Part shown: piece after piece, positions 20,724 through 28,581 of the stretch
How the letters are laid out: each line of letters starts with the position of its first letter
How positions within the stretch are numbered: the first letter of the stretch is position 1
Assembly (NCBI GenBank): GCA_013202495.1
Contig: JABMQQ010000174.1
Location: 1 to 64,000, forward strand
Reading direction: 5' to 3'
DNA from: Fidelibacterota bacterium
Lineage (GTDB): Bacteria; Fidelibacterota; UBA8477; JABMPR01
Length of the DNA: 64,000 bases
Program-made: the position numbers and the translations under genes
Notes under the pieces: generated by a model
The model's database searches: none
Seen by the model: only the letters and a program-made list of their open reading frames with translations
Told to the model about the DNA's origin: nothing

Positions 20724-20739
20724 AGCTAACGCGTCAACT
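20724..20739 (-). repeat. attC right-end core (GCGTTAGCT) upstream of 19847..20707
   Basis: Minus strand AAGTTGACGCGTTAGCTTGAA; TTAGCT complements the AGCTAA at the cassette's other end. Confidence 0.5.
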
Positions 20740-20805
20740 TGAACGATACTAGAATACTCAAACACTGGTTCTCCCCCATATTTCTACGAGTCTTCATATT
20801 ACTTC

Positions 20806-21240
20806 TTAAAAGGATGTGAAAGTGTACTCGGTTCCTGGATCGGGGTTCAGTTCAGTTAATATTAGATTCTGATTCTCTAGCGAATAGGAATATTTATCAT
20901 CCATTAGGTACAGGTAAGAAGCCCCAGAGCATGCCATTTCAGTACAGCTAAATCCTGATATTGAGAGTGTATTGTTCTCGTTAATTTCATACTCACCAGA
21001 ACAAGCATTGCAAGCATTCTGACTATTTAGTACACCACTCTCTTCAAATTCAAGCCAATGGTCATCTGGTAGACTAGACAGACTATTTGAATCCACGGAC
21101 AACCCCTTTGAATTTATGTACGATATGAGTCTCCAAGTTTCACCCTCAATTTCTGTCTCAAATTGATTTGAGTCATCGCTCTGACATGAGCAAAGAAACA
21201 TCATAAGTACTATCAGTGATAATTTAGCGCTCCAATTCAA
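20806..21240 (-). CDS. Predicted META/HslJ-like lipoprotein
   Basis: LIVLMMFLCSCQSDD lipobox; ETWRLISYINSKG...SLPDDHWLEFEESGVLNSQNACNACSGEYEINENNTLSISGFSCTEMACSG; TTG start. Confidence 0.6.
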   Translation of the reverse strand: MNWSAKLSLIVLMMFLCSCQSDDSNQFETEIEGETWRLISYINSKGLSVDSNSLSSLPDDHWLEFEESGVLNSQNACNACSGEYEINENNTLSISGFSCTEMACSGASYLYLMDDKYSYSLENQNLILTELNPDPGTEYTFTSF

Positions 21241-21292
21241 CTTTAACCTTTCCTAGCTTCACATTACCTGTCTCAATCAGCGTTTCATCGCT

Positions 21293-21739
21293 TTACTCTA
21301 TTTGAAATTGCTTTGAGTAGAGATCTCCAATACGCAATCGAAACGTTCCAACATCCTCAAACCATTCCGCTGGTAGATTATATTCAAAATATTCACCCGT
21401 TTGAACTGAGTCCACGAGTGTGGGACAAAGATAAGACATATAAAAAAACCATTGATCCTCTGACCAATCTCCATCTACTTTCTGCTGATAAAACATTTCT
21501 AAATATCCTCCACAGCGTAGACCGAAATTGAAAATGTCCTCAGAGTCGTTGTCTATCCTTACAGAAATTGTGTCAGAGGATAGATAATTTATTTTCGTCG
21601 TTGACAAGCGTACGGCATCTCGATCTGCACTCGGTTCAGAACAATATCCTAGGATAATTATTAGCGCTACTGCTAAACCACGGTAATTAGACCATTTAGT
21701 ATTTATCCAGGCAACACATATGTTCTGTATTTTTATCAT
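21293..21739 (-). CDS. Hypothetical secreted/lipoprotein
   Basis: ORF with hydrophobic N-terminus (GLAVALIIILGYCSEPSAD). Confidence 0.55.
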   Translation of the reverse strand: MIKIQNICVAWINTKWSNYRGLAVALIIILGYCSEPSADRDAVRLSTTKINYLSSDTISVRIDNDSEDIFNFGLRCGGYLEMFYQQKVDGDWSEDQWFFYMSYLCPTLVDSVQTGEYFEYNLPAEWFEDVGTFRLRIGDLYSKQFQIE

Positions 21740-22300
21740 CGTTTGAAATACTCCTACTCACATCATTTTAGGCAAACGACATGCCATTGATATCCGTGTT
21801 TATGGAAAAGGTATTCAGCATCAAGGAGTAGTCTCTTCGCGTTGAGGAATAATATTCTGAATAAATTTTATTTGTGCGTATCTAATACTAATTAGTCCTG
21901 GAGAACCCTCAGGAATCTGAAACTATAGTCAGCAATCTGAAACATAATAATCGATTTTTGATATTTTACCGCTCCATTTTACCAATGGGATAGTCTGCTT
22001 TATGTCGAGTGAGCGGAAAACTACCTGATGTCAACTGTATTAGTGAGGGCTAGAGTACATAGAAGATGACCATTTTGAAAGAGCCCTAAAAATCAGGGCT
22101 TCAGGTACATATATCTAGTCCAACTTTTGGGGGGCAGGTCACCGGAAACTTTTCATTAAATTTGAAAAGATACTTCGGAAGTAAAGATGAACAGAGATAC
22201 AAGATTAAAACTCTTATTTAAAATTCAAAAATCTTTCATTTAAAATGGGAGTCGATATCAACCCCACGGTTAAGGTGTTTCCCAAAATGATTCAAGATGG

Positions 22301-22681
22301 CTATTTCGAAGCCTGAACATATTCATCTAAAATATCTATTAGAGTCTGGCGTAAGATTGGCTTAGTAAAGAATTCAGACGAACCAGCCTTGATCGAAGCC
22401 TCCCGGAAATGTGGAAATGCATTTGCTGTTATGGTAATTATGCAGCTAATCTCTGGATAGGTTTGACGCATATATTTAATCAGATTTAAGCCATCTTCTT
22501 CACCAGGTAACGAAATATCGATAATTGCCAGCTTAAAAGCCTGCTTCGAAAGAGTTTCTTTTGCTCTTGAAACTGTTGGGACTACACACAAATCATATTG
22601 CTCTTCCAGAATAAACCTATAAAATTGTTCTGAACCAATATCATCCTCAACAATCAATATTTTGGGTTTAGTCTTAGACAT
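22301..22681 (-). CDS. Stand-alone response-regulator receiver protein
   Basis: PKILIVEDDIGSEQFYRFILEE...LAIIDISLPGEEDGLNLIKYMR...TKPI. Confidence 0.9.
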   Translation of the reverse strand: MSKTKPKILIVEDDIGSEQFYRFILEEQYDLCVVPTVSRAKETLSKQAFKLAIIDISLPGEEDGLNLIKYMRQTYPEISCIITITANAFPHFREASIKAGSSEFFTKPILRQTLIDILDEYVQASK

Positions 22682-24737
22682 GATCGTTTCTCTTATACTT
22701 TTGAAACATTAGCGTGAAAGTAGTTCCAACACCCTTTTTACTTTCCAGCTTAAGATCAATACTATTTAACTCAAGATACTGTTTGGTGAGAGCCAGTCCT
22801 AGTCCAATCCCCTGGAAATTCTTGGTAAAGCCCTCACTTTCCTGGGTATAGGGTTGAAAGATCCGATTTTTATAGTCCTCAGAGATTCCAATCCCGGAAT
22901 CGATAATTGAAAGTTTAACCTGACCATTTTTATGACCCAGTCTAAGTTCAATCTGACCTTCAAAGGTAAACTTGATGGCATTGTCAGTAAGATTGAGAAT
23001 GGCCTGATGAACACAGTAATCATCGGCAAAAATTATTGCTTCTTCTTTACTAGGAAGATATATCAAGTCCAGGTTCTTTTCATCGGATCGATCCTTGAGT
23101 TCATTAACCACTGCCCGGATAATCGAAGATAAGTCCAGCTTACGTTTTTGGACCTTAATAGTCCCTGCACTTAATTGTGCTATGTTCAATATAGAGTCAA
23201 CTGTATGCATTAAGCGATTACCTGAACTGGTAATATAGCCAAAGATAGATTGATCTTTCTCGCTAACAGTCTCACTATATCGTTCTTTTAATATATCAGA
23301 AAATCCAACTATGCTGTTGAGCGGTGTACGAATCTCGTGAGAAATATTTGCGATAAATTGGTCTTTGACCTGATTCGCACTCATTGTTTCCTCATATAGC
23401 TGGGAATTTTGAATAGCAATTGCAGTTAAATCAGCAAGGTTTACAAGAAAAGCCAGATCGTCTTCCCAGAATTCATCTTCGCCATATTTGGATAACAGAA
23501 TAGCTCCGATAGCAACATGGTCTATTTTCAAAGGAGCACACATCAAAGATTCTGGTTCTACAGGTGTACCCGGAACCTGCTTGCCAATATTTGTCAAATC
23601 AATCCTATTTACAATTTTCGCATTTCTTTCTTGAACAACTTGACCCGTTAAACCTTCTCCAACTTTCAATTTAAAATCCATAACCTTATCAATATATTTT
23701 GCATTTGAAGCCAAAGGTTTTAAATATTCCCCGCCTTTCTCAAGGATGAAAAGTGTGACACTATTGGCTTCGAACATTTCTTTTGCGATATCAATACATC
23801 GGTTTACTACAAACTTTGAATCCAGGCTATTTGTGAGAGCATGGCTGGCTTCATTAATTCCTTTTATTTTGCTAACATAGTACCTAAACTTTTCTTCGGT
23901 TTCCTTATCCTCGGTGATATCTTTGGATACCCCCATCACACCCATTTGATTCCCATCCTTATCCTTCAAAATAGACGCAGATAATAGAGAAGGAAAAATG
24001 TCACCATTTTTTCTTTTGTTTAGGATTTCTTGAACATGATGTCCATTCAATACTGTCTGTTTATGAACTTTCAATCCTTCCTTTGGATTAGCATAAAGCA
24101 GATTGACATGTTTCCCTATTACTTCACTCCGATTATACCCAAAAGTTTCTTCTGCTGATGTATTAAATTCTGTTATCTTCCGTTTATTATCCACTGCGAT
24201 GATCATATCCAAGGAACTCTCAATCAGATTGTTGGCATAATCCCGTGTAGATCTAATCTCTTCCTCTGCCAGCTTGCGCTCGGTGATATCATGGATTGAC
24301 CCCACCAGGAACTTTTCCCCGGTATCTGTAACGAAACGATTCTTCCTTGTAATGATGGTCCGCGTGAAGTTGTTCACGGTTAGCGTCTCTTCGCGCAGGT
24401 CGGGTATACCAGTATCGAGAACCTGCCTGTCAATTGCAAGGAACTGGTGTCTCTCATGTGCAGGAACGTTTTCCGCAAGCGTAAGGCCGATCACGTTCTT
24501 CTCATTCAGACCGAATACATCGAGGAAAGCACTATTGGCCAGGGTGATGCGATGATCGTTGTCCTTGACAAAAATTGGATCCCCAACCGTTTCGATAATG
24601 TGTTTTATGCGTACATTTTCGTTGCGCTGCAAGGTATCTTCTCGTTTGCGCTCACCGGGAGTTTCTTCCGCTATGCTCTTACGCAAAGATTCAAGCTCTT
24701 CAATTAGCTCAGGTTTGGTTTTCAGGTGATCATTCAT
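22674..24737 (-). CDS. PAS-PAS-GAF sensor histidine kinase
   Basis: PAS boxes, GAF, FIANISHEIRTPLNSIVGFSDIL HisKA, HATPase; 8-nt overlap with the receiver gene. Confidence 0.92.
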   Translation of the reverse strand: MNDHLKTKPELIEELESLRKSIAEETPGERKREDTLQRNENVRIKHIIETVGDPIFVKDNDHRITLANSAFLDVFGLNEKNVIGLTLAENVPAHERHQFLAIDRQVLDTGIPDLREETLTVNNFTRTIITRKNRFVTDTGEKFLVGSIHDITERKLAEEEIRSTRDYANNLIESSLDMIIAVDNKRKITEFNTSAEETFGYNRSEVIGKHVNLLYANPKEGLKVHKQTVLNGHHVQEILNKRKNGDIFPSLLSASILKDKDGNQMGVMGVSKDITEDKETEEKFRYYVSKIKGINEASHALTNSLDSKFVVNRCIDIAKEMFEANSVTLFILEKGGEYLKPLASNAKYIDKVMDFKLKVGEGLTGQVVQERNAKIVNRIDLTNIGKQVPGTPVEPESLMCAPLKIDHVAIGAILLSKYGEDEFWEDDLAFLVNLADLTAIAIQNSQLYEETMSANQVKDQFIANISHEIRTPLNSIVGFSDILKERYSETVSEKDQSIFGYITSSGNRLMHTVDSILNIAQLSAGTIKVQKRKLDLSSIIRAVVNELKDRSDEKNLDLIYLPSKEEAIIFADDYCVHQAILNLTDNAIKFTFEGQIELRLGHKNGQVKLSIIDSGIGISEDYKNRIFQPYTQESEGFTKNFQGIGLGLALTKQYLELNSIDLKLESKKGVGTTFTLMFQKYKRNDHV

Positions 24738-25081
24738 GACACGCTCCCCATATCAATAAGATCTTCAGACACTAAATAAATGATGATTGCCACAATATTA
24801 AGCTTTGTAAAGATTAAAACATTCTCCCTAAGGTCAAGCTCCCAATTACCGACACGAGCGATCCGTTGGGCTTCTGCCAGGCTCGTGAGGGCAAAGAGTA
24901 TATGGGCGAACGGTGTAAGACGTTCATAATTCAGTCCGAATTTGGCGAATATCGTTTCAACCTGCTCGCCTATCATCCAGATCCTGAGGTTAAGAAGGAG
25001 CTGGACGTCCGTTTCAAGCAAACTGTCCTCGAATTGGCAAAAGTAACCAGGTTTATCTTTTAGAGAGCTGGTCCGACTCAC
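24734..25081 (-). pseudogene. PAS-domain remnant
   Basis: SLAEAQRIARVGNWELDLRENVL is a PAS N-terminus that stops after a few residues; flanked by unrelated sequence. Confidence 0.5.
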
Positions 25082-25323
25082 AGTCCTTGATCATGCAACT
25101 CCCCCAAGCCCATTTAGAGAATTTCTCAGAACTTCCCTGGTTTTGCATGATGCTAGATTTGTAATTCAACAAGATTTGCTCCCCGCATTTCATTGCTATA
25201 TGAATTGCTACTGAATGTAATGGAATATACCCAAATATTCAATCTAATACATCTTGCTTACAATTCTTTCTATTGTATTTGCTATGTGTTTTATGATATG
25301 CTTATATTTGAACTTCTATTAAC

Positions 25324-25339
25324 TGTGCATATATGCACA
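25324..25339. promoter_or_regulatory. Perfect 16-bp palindrome upstream of the 25356 operon
   Basis: TGTGCATATATGCACA, 16 bp before the ATG. Confidence 0.5.
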
Positions 25340-25355
25340 AACGAAAGGAGCTCGC

Positions 25356-25853
25356 ATGAAGCGAACACACGTTACGCTGTTGTTGCTTGTCGTCGTCTTT
25401 TTTTTAGGATGCGAAAGTAACCTAACTCAACCCAGGCAATCTGAACCTCAACTAAATGAATCCCTCACGGGGTTTCTGGCCAAGGATCCGGTTATTGTGG
25501 CCAAACTAGATTCCATCATCCCTTCCGGGACAAAGTATGGACTCCCTGACGACACCACCACCTACACAGCTACAGGTGGTGAGCAGATCCCTGCAGGTGG
25601 CTGGGTAGAGAATGACAAGGATCTGTCCTATGAAATTCACATTTATTCAGAAATGAAGGTGACTTTCGGGAATTTTGACTCAGTCACCATTGATTATCCT
25701 ACAAATCTAGATTATCTTGACAACTCAGATACCTGGGTTAGTCTTACTACTAGCAAGAAGGTTGGTGCTAAAGCAGTAAGGACAGGGAGTTTCGGGAGTG
25801 CATTCCTAACTCGCTCTGGTTATGGTGAATACGATGAGGAAAACGAAGACTAA
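25356..25853 (+). CDS. Small predicted lipoprotein
   Basis: MKRTHVTLLLLVVVFFLGCESN lipobox; AGGAG RBS. Confidence 0.75.
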   Translation: MKRTHVTLLLLVVVFFLGCESNLTQPRQSEPQLNESLTGFLAKDPVIVAKLDSIIPSGTKYGLPDDTTTYTATGGEQIPAGGWVENDKDLSYEIHIYSEMKVTFGNFDSVTIDYPTNLDYLDNSDTWVSLTTSKKVGAKAVRTGSFGSAFLTRSGYGEYDEENED

Positions 25854-25866
25854 AAGTGGTTAATAA

Positions 25867-27420
25867 TTGAAAAAAGTTGAAAATGGAACGCCTCTCGCAA
25901 TTGAGGCGTTCCACACAAAAGAATATACTCTATTTATAAGCCAGATCGGCTTTGCTCATCCCGGTCAGATGAAGGTAATTTTTGCCCAACCAGGATCTTT
26001 AGAGACGGCTAATCATCAGCTAAAATCAGTGATGTTAGCTGGTAGAGCGAAAATAGCTTCACTGGAAGGTAATTTTCCTCAAGCGAGTAATCTTTTTGAT
26101 AGTGCATTTGATCTAGCTAGCAAAGACATAAGGACTGATGATTCAGCCAAAACAAGATCCATACTTGCCTATATTCACTTTGAGTATGGATTATTCTTTA
26201 AAAAACTCCATTCCCCTGATCTAGCTCGCCAACAATTCAAGCAAGCACTGCTGTTAACCTCCTCCAAAAAGCTTAAACTTCTCATCGATTATTATCTTGA
26301 AGTTCTGGCGATAGAAAGAGGTTTAAAAAGCGATTTAAGTAAACTGATCAAGTTGGTAGATCGGTTTAATAGTGACAATCTATCTGTCATGTATATTCTT
26401 GGTTTGCAGAAACTTGGTAGTTTGTCGTCAAGTCGGAGAAACCTAAGTGATGCAGAGCGTTATTACAAAGAAGCTCTATATCTTGCAGAACAGAATAATC
26501 TTCAATATCTGATATGGGCAGTTAAGAACTCGATCGGACTTCTGCTACACAAGCAGAAAAAATTTCAAGCTGCTATTGACCACTATGAAGGCTTTATTGA
26601 TTCCGTTGAAAGTCATTATCTCAAATCAATTGTAATCAAAAGCCTAGCATTGCGATATAGGGTTTTAGGTAAGGAGAGCCAAGCCATCGAGCTTTGCAAA
26701 GAGGGTTTGGAGTACTCACAGACACATGGTGTTCTCTCTACCATCCCTACCTATGCAACTCTTATTGGTGATCTCATTGTTGATTATACAGATACACCCC
26801 AAGAAGCCTACCATTACTATAAGATTGGATATGATGAATCCTTGCGTCAGCAGGAAGCCGGTCTGCCCATCACAGGACCACGACTTCGAGCAGTAAAAAA
26901 ATACACAGAGTACCTCGCTTCATACCTTCCCGAGGATTTCAATAAAATATCCGTGGCCAATTACTTTGATTGGGCACACAACAAAACCTGGGTCAAAATC
27001 CAGGACCTCTTCCACTACAATCTGTTTGTCTATCACTTCATCCACACTGGTATAGGTAAAGCTACTTTTAAGCTCCTCGATATGGTGCCCGGAACATTTT
27101 ACTCACTATCAAAGAGGATGCGGGACCTACGAGGAATATCATTTCCCAATCTTCGCGATGCTGATATGACCCTCCCGCCAGATCTGTACATTGATCAGCT
27201 ACAGAAGTACGTTCAACTTCATAGGGATAAGACGTTCAAGGCTATGACAGAGCAGTTTGAAAATGATATCTATGAATTCTTATTCAAAGAAAGTGGCTAC
27301 AACAAGAAAAGTCTATCCGAAGCTTTAGATCTCAGTTATTCGGTTGTCCTACAGAAAACAAAAGCCTTCACACAGGCTTCTGAAGCATATCAACAACCTC
27401 GTCTGGAAGCCCCTCGCTAA
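25867..27420 (+). CDS. TPR protein with C-terminal Fis-type HTH-like segment; paralogue of 17089..18606
   Basis: FLFKESGYNKKSLSEALDLSYSVVLQKTKAF; shared (Y/F)HF(L/I)HTGIG segment; TTG start. Confidence 0.65.
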   Translation: MKKVENGTPLAIEAFHTKEYTLFISQIGFAHPGQMKVIFAQPGSLETANHQLKSVMLAGRAKIASLEGNFPQASNLFDSAFDLASKDIRTDDSAKTRSILAYIHFEYGLFFKKLHSPDLARQQFKQALLLTSSKKLKLLIDYYLEVLAIERGLKSDLSKLIKLVDRFNSDNLSVMYILGLQKLGSLSSSRRNLSDAERYYKEALYLAEQNNLQYLIWAVKNSIGLLLHKQKKFQAAIDHYEGFIDSVESHYLKSIVIKSLALRYRVLGKESQAIELCKEGLEYSQTHGVLSTIPTYATLIGDLIVDYTDTPQEAYHYYKIGYDESLRQQEAGLPITGPRLRAVKKYTEYLASYLPEDFNKISVANYFDWAHNKTWVKIQDLFHYNLFVYHFIHTGIGKATFKLLDMVPGTFYSLSKRMRDLRGISFPNLRDADMTLPPDLYIDQLQKYVQLHRDKTFKAMTEQFENDIYEFLFKESGYNKKSLSEALDLSYSVVLQKTKAFTQASEAYQQPRLEAPR

Positions 27421-27512
27421 AAATTCTGTTAAATTTAGATTAAAATCAGTTTATCCTTCTATATCTTTATCTTATATTAAGATATAGGATTTATTTCCTG
27501 TAAAGATAATCG

Positions 27513-27566
27513 CCAGGGGGCTCACACGTTCGGTCTAGAGCTCCTTTCGTGTAAATAACCCCCTGG
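27513..27566. terminator. Inverted repeat downstream of 25867..27420
   Basis: CCAGGGGG ... CCCCCTGG with inner CACACG/CGTGT. Confidence 0.5.
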
Positions 27567-27664
27567 ATGATCTAAGGCAATCTAAGCCCATTGCAAGAAA
27601 TGTCCACGAGAGAATATTTTGGAGAAGAAATCTAATAATAGCTCTAAGATGGGGAAATAATTCA

Positions 27665-27949
27665 ATGACATATCCGTTTCAAAATGTTGATGAAGCTGGC
27701 AAAAGATCCGTCTGGAATAGAGGACTGGCGATTGATGATTATGATTCAAATGTCTGGAGACATGATAGTTGTGGTGCTGTGATAAAATATTCTGAGCATG
27801 GTAACACCGCATCAAAACATGGCTGGGAGATTGACCACATCAAACCATCTGCTAAAGGTGGTTCTGATGATCTGTCTAATCTACAACCTCTGCAGTGGGA
27901 GAATAATAGACATAAGGCTGACAATTGGCCAGATTGGCAATGTGCCTAG
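27665..27949 (+). CDS. HNH endonuclease
   Basis: GWEIDHIKPSAKGGSDDLSNLQPLQWENNRHKAD. Confidence 0.85.
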   Translation: MTYPFQNVDEAGKRSVWNRGLAIDDYDSNVWRHDSCGAVIKYSEHGNTASKHGWEIDHIKPSAKGGSDDLSNLQPLQWENNRHKADNWPDWQCA

Positions 27950-28022
27950 CTAAAGGAACAGAACTTGTTTACAGCAATCACGAATTCAGATGAATTCACC
28001 AATTGCTTGAAGGAAGACTAGA

Positions 28023-28274
28023 ATGGTTAAGAAAAGAGATACCGTTACTTATGAGTTAAAGGATGGGAACAGGGTTGTTTACGTCGGGACAACAAATGAC
28101 CCGGACCGTCGAGAGCAAGAGCATAAAGACCAGGGTAAGAAGTTTGGTCATATGAATGTAACATCTCGGAAGATGACTGATGATGGTGCAAAGAAGAAGG
28201 AGTCTGAAAAACTTGCCACCTATCGCAAAAATCAAGGCAAGAATCCCAAGTATAACAAAGATTCTGACGGGTAA
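28023..28274 (+). CDS. Small GIY-YIG-like nuclease
   Basis: VTYELKDGNRVVYVGTTNDPDRREQEHKDQGKKFGHM. Confidence 0.65.
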   Translation: MVKKRDTVTYELKDGNRVVYVGTTNDPDRREQEHKDQGKKFGHMNVTSRKMTDDGAKKKESEKLATYRKNQGKNPKYNKDSDG

Positions 28275-28313
28275 TTCTGATTCAACAATCAATTTAAATT
28301 GGAGGAAACAAAT

Positions 28314-28463
28314 ATGGCAGTAAAACACACACCAACCGGGATCGTTCACAACGGAACCAAAGGTGGCAAGACTGGATGTGGCGTAAATACTAAAGACCAT
28401 ATGAGTCACTGGGCAAATACACACACTAAAATCACTTGTGACAAGAACGGGTGTAAGAACTAA
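28314..28463 (+). CDS. 49-aa Cys-containing protein, not in ORF track
   Basis: GGAGGAAA RBS then MAVKHTPTGIVHNGTKGGKTGCGVNTKDHMSHWANTHTKITCDKNGCKN*. Confidence 0.6.
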   Translation: MAVKHTPTGIVHNGTKGGKTGCGVNTKDHMSHWANTHTKITCDKNGCKN

Positions 28464-28477
28464 GAGGCTTTAGTCTA

Positions 28478-28528
28478 ATCAGGTCTTACTTGAAACAATT
28501 GCATTCTGTAAAGTGGGTAAGACCTGAT
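28478..28528. terminator. 12-bp perfect inverted repeat (hairpin)
   Basis: ATCAGGTCTTAC - 27 nt - GTAAGACCTGAT after the 28314 ORF. Confidence 0.5.
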
Positions 28529-28581
28529 CGTTTACATGGTGTTAAGCGATGTTATGTCGAGTGGTCGCTCCACCTCTTTTC

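Noticed and set aside
28478-28562. 28478-28528 inverted repeat as an attC site
   Set aside because: 12-bp perfect arms but the flanking core sites do not match GTTRRRY; treated as a hairpin/terminator.
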